DNA from: Chrysopilus asiliformis
Lineage: Eukaryota; Arthropoda; Insecta; Diptera; Rhagionidae
Direction of reading: 5' to 3'
Length of the DNA: 64,000 nt
Assembly (NCBI GenBank): GCA_964034945.1
Contig: OZ035964.1
Location: 10,801,544-10,865,543, forward strand
Below the pieces are notes generated by a model, which saw only the letters and a program-made list of their open reading frames with translations, was not told the DNA's origin and did no database searches. The position numbers and the translations under genes are program-made. This document shows, piece by piece, positions 9,901 through 21,701 of the stretch. Numbering within the stretch: the stretch's first letter is position 1; each line of letters begins with the position of its first letter.

Positions 9901-12900
9901 TTCGAAATTTTTTTGATTTCTCTTGCTGCCGGCCGCTAGCCTGGTAGAGTTTTTTCGGATTTCAAATCAAATGAAAACTTCCAAATTGGAATAATTCGAA
10001 ATTTTTTTGATTTTTCTTGCTGCCGGCCGCTAGCCTGGTAGAGTTTTTTCGGATTTCAAATCAAATGAAAACTTCCAAATTGGAATTCTTCGAAATTTTT
10101 TTGATTTTTCTTGCTGCCGGCTGCTAGCCTGGTAGAGTTTTTTCGGATTTCAAATCAAATGAAAACTTCCAAATTGGAATTCTTCGAAATTTTTTTGATT
10201 TTTCTTGCTGCCGGCTGCTAGCCTGGTAGAGTTTTTTCGGATTTCAAATCAAATGAAAACTTCCAAATTGGAATTCTTCGAAATTTTTTTGATTTTTCTT
10301 GCTGCCGGCTGCTAGCCTGGTAGAGTTTTTTCGGATTTCAAATCAAATGAAAACTTCCAAATTGGAATTTTTCGAAATTTTTTTGATTTTTCTTGCTGCC
10401 GGCCGCTAGCCTGGTAGAGTTTTTTCGGATTTCAAATCAAATGAAAACTTCCAAATTGGAATTTTTCGAAATTTTTTTGATTTTTCTTGCTGCCGGCCGC
10501 TAGCCTGGTAGAGTTTTTTCGGATTTCAAATCAGATGAAAACTTCCAAATTGGAATTTTTCGAATTTTTTTTGATTTTTCTTGCTGCCGGCCGCTAGCCT
10601 GGTAGAGTTTTTTCGGATTTCAAATCAAATGAAAACTTCCAAATTGGAATAATTCGAAATTTTTTTGATTTTTCTTGCTGCCGGCCGCTAGCCTGGTAGA
10701 GTTTTTTCGGATTTCAAATCAAATGAAAACTTCCAAATTGGAATTTTTCGATTTTTTTTTGATTTTTCTTGCTGCCGGCCGCTAGCCTGGTAGAGTTTTT
10801 TCGGATTTCAAATCAAATGAAAACTTCCAAATTGGAATTTTTCGAAATTTTTTTGATTTTTCTTGCTGCCGGCTGCTAGCCTGGTAGAGTTTTTTCGGAT
10901 TTCAAATCAAATGAAAACTTCCAAATTGGAATTTTTCGAAATTTTTTTGATTTTTCTTGCTGCCGGCCGCTAGCCTGGTAGAGTTTTTTCGGATTTCAAA
11001 TCAAATGAAAACTTCCAAATTGGAATTTTTCGAAATTTTTTTGATTTTTCTTGCTGCCGGCCGCTAGCCTGGTAGAGTTTTTTCGGATTTCAAATCAAAT
11101 GAAAACTTCCAAATTGGAATTTTTCGAAATTTTTTTGATTTTTCTTGCTGCCGGCCGCTAGCCTGGTAGAGTTTTTTCGGATTTCAAATCAAATGAAAAC
11201 TTCCAAATTGGAATTTTTCGAAATTTTTTTGATTTTTCTTGCTGCCGGCCGCTAGCCTGGTAGAGTTTTTTCGGATTTCAAATCAAATGAAAACTTCCAA
11301 ATTGGAATTCTTCGAAATTTTTTTGATTTTTCTTGCTGCCGGCCGCTAGCCTGGTAGAGTTTTTTCGGATTTCAAATCAAATGAAAACTTCCAAATTGGA
11401 ATTCTTCGAAATTTTTTTGATTTTTCTTGCTGCCGGCCGCTAGCCTGGTAGAGTTTTTTCGGATTTCAAATCAAATGAAAACTTCCAAATTGGAATTCTT
11501 CGAAATTTTTTTGATTTTTCTTGCTGCCGGCTGCTAGCCTGGTAGAGTTTTTTCGGATTTCAAATCGAATGAAAACTTCCAAATTGGAATTTTTCGAAAT
11601 TTTTTTGATTTTTCTTGCTGCCGGCCGCTAGCCTGGTAGAGTTTTTTCGGATTTCAAATCAAATGAAAACTTCCAAATTGGAATTCTTCGAAATTTTTTT
11701 GATTTTTCTTGCTGCCGGCCGCTAGCCTGGTAGAGTTTTTTCGGATTTCAAATCAAATGAAAACTTCCAAATTGGAATTCTTCGAAATTTTTTTGATTTT
11801 TCTTGCTGCCGGCTGCTAGCCTGGTAGAGTTTTTTCGGATTTCAAATCAAATGAAAACTTCCAAATTGGAATTTTTCGAAATTTTTTTGATTTTTCTTGC
11901 TGCCGGCCGCTAGCCTGGTAGAGTTTTTTCGGATTTCAAATCAAATGAAAACTTCCAAATTGGAATTTTTCGAAATTTTTTTGATTTTTCTTGCTGCCGG
12001 CCGCTAGCCTGGTAGAGTTTTTTCGGATTTCAAATCAAATGAAAACTTCCAAATTGGAATTTTTCGAAATTTTTTTGATTTTTCTTGCTGCCGGCCGCTA
12101 GCCTGGTAGAGTTTTTTCGGATTTCAAATCAAATGAAAACTTCCAAATTGGAATTCTTCGAAATTTTTTTGATTTTTCTTGCTGCCGGCCGCTAGCCTGG
12201 TAGAGTTTTTTCGGATTTCAAATCAAATGAAAACTTCCAAATTGGAATTCTTCGAAATTTTTTTGATTTTTCTTGCTGCCGGCCGCTAGCCTGGTAGAGT
12301 TTTTTCGGATTTCAAATCAAATGAAAACTTCCAAATTGGAATTCTTCGAAATTTTTTTGATTTTTCTTGCTGCCGGCCGCTAGCCTGGTAGAGTTTTTTC
12401 GGATTTCAAATCAAATGAAAACTTCCAAATTGGAATTCTTCGAAATTTTTTTGATTTTTCTTGCTGCCGGCTGCTAGCCTGGTAGAGTTTTTTCGGATTT
12501 CAAATCGAATGAAAACTTCCAAATTGGAATTCTTCGAAATTTTTTTGATTTTTCTTGCTGCCGGCCGCTAGCCTGGTAGAGTTTTTTCGGATTTCAAATC
12601 AAATGAAAACTTCCAAATTGGAATTCTTCGAAATTTTTTTGATTTTTCTTGCTGCCGGCCGCTAGCCTGGTAGAGTTTTTTCGGATTTCAAATCGAATGA
12701 AAACTTCCAAATTGGAATTTTTCGAAATTTTTTTGATTTTTCTTGCTGCCGGCCGCTAGCCTGGTAGAGTTTTTTCGGATTTCAAATCAAATGAAAACTT
12801 CCAAATTGGAATTCTTCGAAATTTTTTTGATTTTTCTTGCTGCCGGCTGCTAGCCTGGTAGAGTTTTTTCGGATTTCAAATCAAATGAAAACTTCCAAAT

Positions 12901-14943
12901 TGGAATTCTTCGAAATTTTTTTGATTTTTCTTGCTGCCGGCTGCTAGCCTGGTAGAGTTTTTTCGGATTTCAAATCAAATGAAAACTTCCAAATTGGAAT
13001 TTTTCGAAATTTTTTTGATTTTTCTTGCTGCCGGCCGCTAGCCTGGTAGAGTTTTTTCGGATTTCAAATCAAATGAAAACTTCCAAATTGGAATTTTTCG
13101 AAATTTTTTTGATTTTTCTTCCTGCCGGCCGCTAGCCTGGTAGAGTTTTTTCGGATTTCAAATCAAATGAAAACTTCCAAATTGGAATTTTTCGAAATTT
13201 TTTTGATTTTTCTTGCTGCCGGCCGCTAGCCTGGTAGAGTTTTTTCGGATTTCAAATCAAATGAAAACTTCCAAATTGGAATTCTTCGAAATTTTTTTGA
13301 TTTTTCTTGCTGCCGGCCGCTAGCCTGGTAGAGTTTTTTCGGATTTCAAATCAAATGAAAACTTCCAAATTGGAATTTTTCGAAATTTTTTTGATTTTTC
13401 TTGCTGCCGGCCGCTAGCCTGGTAGAGTTTTTTCGGATTTCAAATCAAATGAAAACTTCCAAATTGGAATTCTTCGAAATTTTTTTGATTTTTCTTGCTG
13501 CCGGCTGCTAGCCTGGTAGAGTTTTTTCGGATTTCAAATCAAATGAAAACTTCCAAATTGGAATTTTTCGAAATTTTTTTGATTTTTCTTGCTGCCGGCC
13601 GCTAGCCTGGTAGAGTTTTTTCGGATTTCAAATCAAATGAAAACTTCCAAATTGGAATTTTTCGAAATTTTTTTGATTTTTCTTGCTGCCGGCCGCTAGC
13701 CTGGTAGAGTTTTTTCGGATTTCAAATCGAATGAAAACTTCCAAATTGGAATTTTTCGAAATTTTTTTGATTTTTCTTGCTGCCGGCCGCTAGCCTGGTA
13801 GAGTTTTTTCGGATTTCAAATCAAATGAAAACTTCCAAATTGGAATTCTTCGAAATTTTTTTGATTTTTCTTGCTGCCGGCTGCTAGCCTGGTAGAGTTT
13901 TTTCGGATTTCAAATCAAATGAAAACTTCCAAATTGGAATTCTTCGAAATTTTTTTGATTTTTCTTGCTGCCGGCTGCTAGCCTGGTAGAGTTTTTTCGG
14001 ATTTCAAATCAAATGAAAACTTCCAAATTGGAATTTTTCGAAATTTTTTTGATTTTTCTTGCTGCCGGCCGCTAGCCTGGTAGAGTTTTTTCGGATTTCA
14101 AATCAAATGAAAACTTCCAAATTGGAATTCTTCGAAATTTTTTTGATTTTTCTTGCTGCCGGCCGCTAGCCTGGTAGAGTTTTTTCGGATTTCAAATCAA
14201 ATGAAAACTTCCAAATTGGAATTCTTCGAAATTTTTTTGATTTTTCTTGCTGCCGGCCGCTAGCCTGGTAGAGTTTTTTCGGATTTCAAATCAAATGAAA
14301 ACTTCCAAATTGGAATTTTTCGAAATTTTTTTGATTTTTCTTGCTGCCGGCCGCTAGCCTGGTAGAGTTTTTTCGGATTTCAAATCAAATGAAAACTTCC
14401 AAATTGGAATTCTTCGAAATTTTTTTGATTTTTCTTGCTGCCGGCCGCTAGCCTGGTAGAGTTTTTTCGGATTTCAAATCAAATGAAAACTTCCAAATTG
14501 GAATTTTTCGAAATTTTTTTGATTTTTCTTGCTGCCGGCCGCTAGCTTGGTAGAGTTTTTTCGGATTTCAAATCAAATGAAAACTTCCAAATTGGAATTT
14601 TTCGAAATTTTTTTGATTTTTCTTGCTGCCGGCCGCTAGCCTGGTAGAGTTTTTTCGGATTTCAAATCAAATGAAAACTTCCAAATTGGAATTCTTCGAA
14701 ATTTTTTTGATTTTTCTTGCTGCCGGCCGCTAGCCTGGTAGAGTTTTTTCGGATTTCAAATCAAATGAAAACTTCCAAATTGGAATTTTTCGAAATTTTT
14801 TTGATTTTTCTTGCTGCCGGCCGCTAGCCTGGTAGAGTTTTTTCGGATTTCAAATCAAATGAAAACTTCCAAATTGGAATTTTTCGAAATTTTTTTGATT
14901 TTTCTTGCTGCCGGCCGCTAGCCTGGTAGAGTTTTTTCGGATT

Positions 14944-16447
14944 TCAAATCGAATGAAAACTTCCAAATTGGAATTTTTCGAAATTTTTTTGATTTTTCTT
15001 GCTGCCGGCCGCTAGCCTGGTAGAGTTTTTTCGGATTTCAAATCAAATGAAAACTTCCAAATTGGAATTCTTCGAAATTTTTTTGATTTTTCTTGCTGCC
15101 GGCTGCTAGCCTGGTAGAGTTTTTTCGGATTTCAAATCAAATGAAAACTTCCAAATTGGAATTTTTCGAAATTTTTTTGATTTTTCTTGCTGCCGGCCGC
15201 TAGCCTGGTAGAGTTTTTTCGGATTTCAAATCAAATGAAAACTTCCAAATTGGAATTTTTCGAAATTTTTTTGATTTTTCTTGCTGCCGGCCGCTAGCCT
15301 GGTAGAGTTTTTTCGGATTTCAAATCGAATGAAAACTTCCAAATTGGAATTTTTCGAAATTTTTTTGATTTTTCTTGCTGCCGGCCGCTAGCCTGGTAGA
15401 GTTTTTTCGGATTTCAAATCAAATGAAAACTTCCAAATTGGAATTTTTCGAAATTTTTTTGATTTTTCTTGCTGCCGGCCGCTAGCCTGGTAGAGTTTTT
15501 TCGGATTTCAAATCAAATGAAAACTTCCAAATTGGAATTTTTCGAAATTTTTTTGATTTTTCTTGCTGCCGGCCGCTAGCCTGGTAGAGTTTTTTCGGAT
15601 TTCAAATCAAATGAAAACTTCCAAATTGGAATTTTTCGAAATTTTTTTGATTTTTCTTGCTGCCGGCCGCTAGCCTGGTAGAGTTTTTTCGGATTTCAAA
15701 TCAAATGAAAACTTCCAAATTGGAATTTTTCGAAATTTTTTTGATTTTTCTTGCTGCCGGCCGCTAGCCTGGTAGAGTTTTTTCGGATTTCAAATCAAAT
15801 GAAAACTTCCAAATTGGAATAATTCGAAATTTTTTTGATTTTTCTTGCTGCCGGCCGCTAGCCTGGTAGAGTTTTTTCGGATTTCAAATCAAATGAAAAC
15901 TTCCAAATTGGAATTTTTCGAAATTTTTTTGATTTTTCTTGCTGCCGGCTGCTAGCTTGTTAGAGTTTTTTCGGATTTCAAATCAAATGAAAACTTCCAA
16001 ATTGGAATTTTTCGAAATTTTTTTGATTTTTCTTGCTGCCGGCCGCTAGCCTGGTAGAGTTTTTTCGGATTTCAAATCAAATGAAAACTTCCAAATTGGA
16101 ATTTTTCGAAATTTTTTTGATTTTTCTTGCTGCCGGCCGCTAGCCTGGTAGAGTTTTTTCGGATTTCAAATCAAATGAAAACTTCCAAATTGGAATTTTT
16201 CGAAATTTTTTTGATTTTTCTTGCTGCCGGCCGCTAGCCTGGTAGAGTTTTTTCGGATTTCAAATCAAATGAAAACTTCCAAATTGGAATTCTTCGAAAT
16301 TTTTTTGATTTTTCTTGCTGCCGGCTGCTAGCCTGGTAGAGTTTTTTCGGATTTCAAATCAAATGAAAACTTCCAAATTGGAATTCTTCGAAATTTTTTT
16401 GATTTTTCTTGCTGCCGGCCGCTAGCCTGGTAGAGTTTTTTCGGATT
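14944..16447 (+). repeat. Duplicated 16-monomer block, copy 1
   Basis: In code the block reads G8-Tc, Ct, Tc, Tc, G8-Tc, four Tc, Ac, Tt with GTTAGAG, Tc, Tc, Tc, Ct, Cc. The same order recurs at 17576-18985. The rare G77 to T (GTTAGAG at 15960) and the paired G8 monomers four units apart are the diagnostic markers. Confidence 0.85.
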
Positions 16448-17575
16448 TCAAATCAAATGAAAACTTCCAAATTGGAATTCTTCGAAATTTTTTTGATTTT
16501 TCTTGCTGCCGGCTGCTAGCCTGGTAGAGTTTTTTCGGATTTCAAATCAAATAAAAACTTCCAAATTGGAATTCTTCGAAATTTTTTTGATTTTTCTTGC
16601 TGCCGGCCGCTAGCCTGGTAGAGTTTTTTCGGATTTCAAATCAAATGAAAACTTCCAAATTGGAATTCTTCGAAATTTTTTTGATTTTTCTTGCTGCCGG
16701 CCGCTAGCCTGGTAGAGTTTTTTCGGATTTCAAATCAAATAAAAACTTCCAAATTGGAATTTTTCGAAATTTTTTTGATTTTTCTTGCTGCCGGCCGCTA
16801 GCCTGGTAGAGTTTTTTCGGATTTCAAATCAAATGAAAACTTCCAAATTGGAATTCTTCGAAATTTTTTTGATTTTTCTTGCTGCCGGCCGCTAGCCTGG
16901 TAGAGTTTTTTCGGATTTCAAATCAAATGAAAACTTCCAAATTGGAATTTTTCGAAATTTTTTTGATTTTTCTTGCTGCCGGCCGCTAGCCTGGTAGAGT
17001 TTTTTCGGATTTCAAATCAAATGAAAACTTCCAAATTGGAATTTTTCGAAATTTTTTTGATTTTTCTTGCTGCCGGCCGCTAGCCTGGTAGAGTTTTTTC
17101 GGATTTCAAATCAAATGAAAACTTCCAAATTGGAATTCTTCGAAATTTTTTTGATTTTTCTTGCTGCCGGCCGCTAGCCTGGTAGAGTTTTTTCGGATTT
17201 CAAATCAAATGAAAACTTCCAAATTGGAATTTTTCGAAATTTTTTTGATTTTTCTTGCTGCCGGCCGCTAGCCTGGTAGAGTTTTTTCGGATTTCAAATC
17301 AAATGAAAACTTCCAAATTGGAATTTTTCGAAATTTTTTTGATTTTTCTTGCTGCCGGCCGCTAGCCTGGTAGAGTTTTTTCGGATTTCAAATCAAATGA
17401 AAACTTCCAAATTGGAATTTTTCGAAATTTTTTTGATTTTTCTTGCTGCCGGCCGCTAGCCTGGTAGAGTTTTTTCGGATTTCAAATCAAATGAAAACTT
17501 CCAAATTGGAATTTTTCGAAATTTTTTTGATTTTTCTTGCTGCCGGCCGCTAGCCTGGTAGAGTTTTTTCGGATT

Positions 17576-18985
17576 TCAAATCGAATGAAAACTTCCAAAT
17601 TGGAATTTTTCGAAATTTTTTTGATTTTTCTTGCTGCCGGCCGCTAGCCTGGTAGAGTTTTTTCGGATTTCAAATCAAATGAAAACTTCCAAATTGGAAT
17701 TCTTCGAAATTTTTTTGATTTTTCTTGCTGCCGGCTGCTAGCCTGGTAGAGTTTTTTCGGATTTCAAATCAAATGAAAACTTCCAAATTGGAATTTTTCG
17801 AAATTTTTTTGATTTTTCTTGCTGCCGGCCGCTAGCCTGGTAGAGTTTTTTCGGATTTCAAATCAAATGAAAACTTCCAAATTGGAATTTTTCGAAATTT
17901 TTTTGATTTTTCTTGCTGCCGGCCGCTAGCCTGGTAGAGTTTTTTCGGATTTCAAATCGAATGAAAACTTCCAAATTGGAATTTTTCGAAATTTTTTTGA
18001 TTTTTCTTGCTGCCGGCCGCTAGCCTGGTAGAGTTTTTTCGGATTTCAAATCAAATGAAAACTTCCAAATTGGAATTTTTCGAAATTTTTTTGATTTTTC
18101 TTGCTGCCGGCCGCTAGCCTGGTAGAGTTTTTTCGGATTTCAAATCAAATGAAAACTTCCAAATTGGAATTTTTCGAAATTTTTTTGATTTTTCTTGCTG
18201 CCGGCCGCTAGCCTGGTAGAGTTTTTTCGGATTTCAAATCAAATGAAAACTTCCAAATTGGAATTTTTCGAAATTTTTTTGATTTTTCTTGCTGCCGGCC
18301 GCTAGCCTGGTAGAGTTTTTTCGGATTTCAAATCAAATGAAAACTTCCAAATTGGAAAAATTCGAAAGTTTTTTGGTTTTTCTTGCTGCCGGCCGCTAGC
18401 CTGGTAGAGTTTTTTCGGATTTCAAATCAAATGAAAACTTCCAAATTGGAATTTTTCGAAATTTTTTTGATTTTTCTTGCTGCCGGCTGCTAGCCTGTTA
18501 GAGTTTTTTCGGATTTCAAATCAAATGAAAACTTCCAAATTGGAATTTTTCGAAATTTTTTTGATTTTTCTTGCTGCCGGCCGCTAGCCTGGTAGAGTTT
18601 TTTCGGATTTCAAATCAAATGAAAACTTCCAAATTGGAATTTTTCGAAATTTTTTTGATTTTTCTTGCTGCCGGCCGCTAGCCTGGTAGAGTTTTTTCGG
18701 ATTTCAAATCAAATGAAAACTTCCAAATTGGAATTTTTCGAAATTTTTTTGATTTTTCTTGCTGCCGGCCGCTAGCCTGGTAGAGTTTTTTCGGATTTCA
18801 AATCAAATGAAAACTTCCAAATTGGAATTCTTCGAAATTTTTTTGATTTTTCTTGCTGCCGGCTGCTAGCCTGGTAGAGTTTTTTCGGATTTCAAATCAA
18901 ATGAAAACTTCCAAATTGGAATTCTTCGAAATTTTTTTGATTTTTCTTGCTGCCGGCCGCTAGCCTGGTAGAGTTTTTTCGGATT
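17576..18985 (+). repeat. Duplicated 15-monomer block, copy 2
   Basis: It repeats the order of 14944-16447 minus one Tc monomer. The GTTAGAG marker is at 18498. The Ac monomer of copy 1 corresponds here to the aberrant monomer at 18328, so the block was duplicated and then diverged by a one-monomer indel and point changes. The copies are about 2.6 kb apart. Confidence 0.85.
18328..18421 (+). repeat. Most diverged full-length monomer
   Basis: It carries AAA at 31-33 (GGAAAAATTCG), T41 to G (GAAAGTTTTTT) and A49 to G (GGTTTTT) while keeping the 94-bp length. By position in the duplicated block it derives from an AA-type monomer with three further changes, not from an independent subfamily. Confidence 0.9.
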
Positions 18986-19643
18986 TCAAATCAAATGAAA
19001 ACTTGCAAATTGGAATTTTTCGAAATTTTTTTGATTTTTCTTGCTGCCGGCCGCTAGCCTGGTAGAGTTTTTTCGGATTTCAAATCAAATGAAAACTTCC
19101 AAATTGGAATAATTCGAAATTTTTTTGATTTTTCTTGCTGCCGGCCGCTAGCCTGGTAGAGTTTTTTCGGATTTCAAATCAAATGAAAACTTCCAAATTG
19201 GAATAATTCGAAATTTTTTTGATTTTTCTTGCTGCCGGCTGCTAGCCTGGTAGAGTTTTTTCGGATTTCAAATCAAATGAAAACTTCCAAATTGGAATTC
19301 TTCGAAATTTTTTTGATTTTTCTTGCTGCCGGCTGCTAGCCTGGTAGAGTTTTTTCGGATTTCAAATCAAATGAAAACTTCCAAATTGGAATAATTCGAA
19401 ATTTTTTTGATTTTTCTTGCTGCCGGCCGGTAGCCTGGTAGAGTTTTTTCGGATTTCAAATCAAATGAAAACTTCCAAATTGGAATTCTTCGAAATTTTT
19501 TTGATTTTTCTTGCTGCCGGCTGCTAGCCTGGTAGAGTTTTTTCGGATTTCAAATCAAATGAAAACTTCCAAATTGGAATTCTTCGAAATTTTTTTGATT
19601 TTTCTTGCTGCCGGCTGCTAGCCTGGTAGAGTTTTTTCGGATT

Positions 19644-20584
19644 TCAAATCAAATAAAAACTTCCAAATTGGAATTTTTCGAAATTTTTTTAATTTTTCTT
19701 GCTGCCGGCCGCTAGCCTGGTAGAGTTTTTTCGGATTTCAAATCAAATGAAAACTTCCAAATTGGAATTTTTCGAAATTTTTTTGATTTTTCTTGCTGCC
19801 GGCCGCTAGCCTGGTAGAGTTTTTTCGGATTTCAAATCAAATGAAAACTTCCAAATTGGAATTTTTCGAAATTTTTTTGATTTTTCTTGCTGCCGGCCGC
19901 TAGCCTGGTAGAGTTTTTTCGGATTTCAAATCAAATGAAAACTTCCAAATTGGAATAATTCGAAATTTTTTTGATTTTTCTTGCTGCCGGCTGCTACCCT
20001 GGTAGAGTTTTTTCGGATTTCAAATCAAATGAAAACTTCCAAATTGGAATTCTTCGAAATTTTTTTGATTTTTCTTGCTGCCGGCTGCTAGCCTGGTAGA
20101 GTTTTTTTGGATTTCAAATCAAATGAAAACTTCCAAATTGGAATAATTCGAAATTTTTTTGATTTTTCTTGCTGCCGGCCGCTAGCCTGGTAGAGTTTTT
20201 TCGGATTTCAAATCAAATGAAAACTTCCAAATTGGAATTCTTCGAAATTGTTTTGATTTTTCTTGCTGCCGGCTGCTAGCCTGGTAGAGTTTTTTCGGAT
20301 TTCAAATCAAATGAAAACTTCCAAATTGGAATTTTTCGAAATTTTTTTGATTTTTCTTGCTGCCGGCCGCTAGCCTGGTAGAGTTTTTTCGGATTTCAAA
20401 TCAAATAAAAACTTCCAAATTGGAATTCTTCGAAATTTTTTTTAATTTTTCTTGCTGCCGGCTGCTAGCCTGGTAGAGTTTTTTCGGATTTCAAATCAAA
20501 TGAAAACTTCCAAATTGGAATTCTTCGAAATTTTTTTGATTTTTCTTGCTGCCGGCTGCTAGCCTGGTAGAGTTTTTTCGGATT
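19644..20584 (+). repeat. Paralogous block A1 (10 monomers)
   Basis: It begins with an A12 monomer that also has G48 to A (TTTTTTTAATTT). It continues to a GAGTTTTTTTGG junction (C89 to T), then a C-type monomer with GAAATTGTTTTG, and ends with an A12 C-type monomer and a Ct monomer. The same marker order is found at 24429. An 8-T run precedes AATTTTT near 20450. Confidence 0.9.
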
Positions 20585-21619
20585 TCAAATCAAATGAAAA
20601 CTTCCAAATTGGAATTTTTCGAAATTTTTTTGATTTTTCTTGCTGCCGGCCGCTAGCCTGGTAGAGTTTTTTCGGATTTCAAATCAAATGAAAACTTCCA
20701 AATTGGAATTTTTCGAAATTTTTTTGATTTTTCTTGCTGCCGGCTGCTAGCCTGGTAGAGTTTTTTCGGATTTCAAATCAAATGAAAACTTCCAAATTGG
20801 AATTCTTCGAAATTTTTTTGATTTTTCTTGCTGCCGGCCGCTAGCCTGGTAGAGTTTTTTCGGATTTCAAATCAAATGAAAACTTCCAAATTGGAATTTT
20901 TCGAAATTTTTTTGATTTTTCTTGCTGCCGGCCGCTAGCCTGGTAGAGTTTTTTCGGATTTCAAATCAAATGAAAACTTCCAAATTGGAATAATTCGAAA
21001 TTTTTTTGATTTTTCTTGCTGCCGGCCGCTAGCCTGGTAGAGTTTTTTCGGATTTCAAATCAAATGAAAACTTCCAAATTGGAATAATTCGATTTTTTTT
21101 TGATTTTTCTTGCTGCCGGCTGCTAGCCTGGTAGAGTTTTTTCGGATTTCAAATCAAATGAAAACTTCCAAATTGGAATTCTTCGAAATTTTTTTGATTT
21201 TTCTTGCTGCCGGCTGCTAGCCTGGTAGAGTTTTTTCGGATTTCAAATCAAATGAAAACTTCCAAATTGGAATAATTCGAAATTTTTTTGATTTTTCTTG
21301 CTGCCGGCCGCTAGCCTGGTAGAGTTTTTTCGGATTTCAAATCAAATGAAAACTTCCAAATTGGAATTCTTCGAAATTTTTTTGATTTTTCTTGCTGCCG
21401 GCCGCTAGCCTGGTAGAGTTTTTTCGGATTTCAAATCAAATGAAAACTTCCAAATTGGAATTCTTCGAAATTTTTTTGATTTTTCTTGCTGCCGGCTGCT
21501 AGCCTGGTAGAGTTTTTTTCGGATTTCAAATCAAATGAAAACTTCCAAATTGGAATAATTCGAAATTTTTTTGATTTTTCTTGCTGCCGGCCGCTAGCCT
21601 GGTAGAGTTTTTTCGGATT

Positions 21620-21701
21620 TCAAATCAAATGAAAACTTCCAAATTGGAATTCTTCGAAATTTTTTTGATTTTTCTTGCTGCCGGCTGAGTTTTTTCGGAT
21701 T
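21620..21701 (+). repeat. 82-bp monomer with 12-bp core deletion
   Basis: CCGGCTG is followed directly by AGTTTTTTCGG, so CTAGCCTGGTAG is missing from the core at about 21687. This is the only monomer in the window with this deletion. Confidence 0.95.

Larger units (their letters stand above)
6879..18421 (+). repeat. Satellite domain 2: T and C types with G8 monomers
   Basis: G14 and C25 disappear and TTCTTCG (C33) monomers appear from about 8015. Ten monomers with G at position 8 (AATCGAATG) lie at 8465, 9217, 11567, 12507, 12695, 13729, 14951, 15327, 17583 and 17959. Their spacings are exact multiples of 94. AA-type monomers are frequent to about 10.7 kb, then almost absent until 15.8 kb. 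Singletons include AATTTTTTTT near 7930, CTTCCTGCC near 13120 and AGCTTGG near 14547. The right boundary is gradual, and I place it after an aberrant monomer at 18328. Confidence 0.75.
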
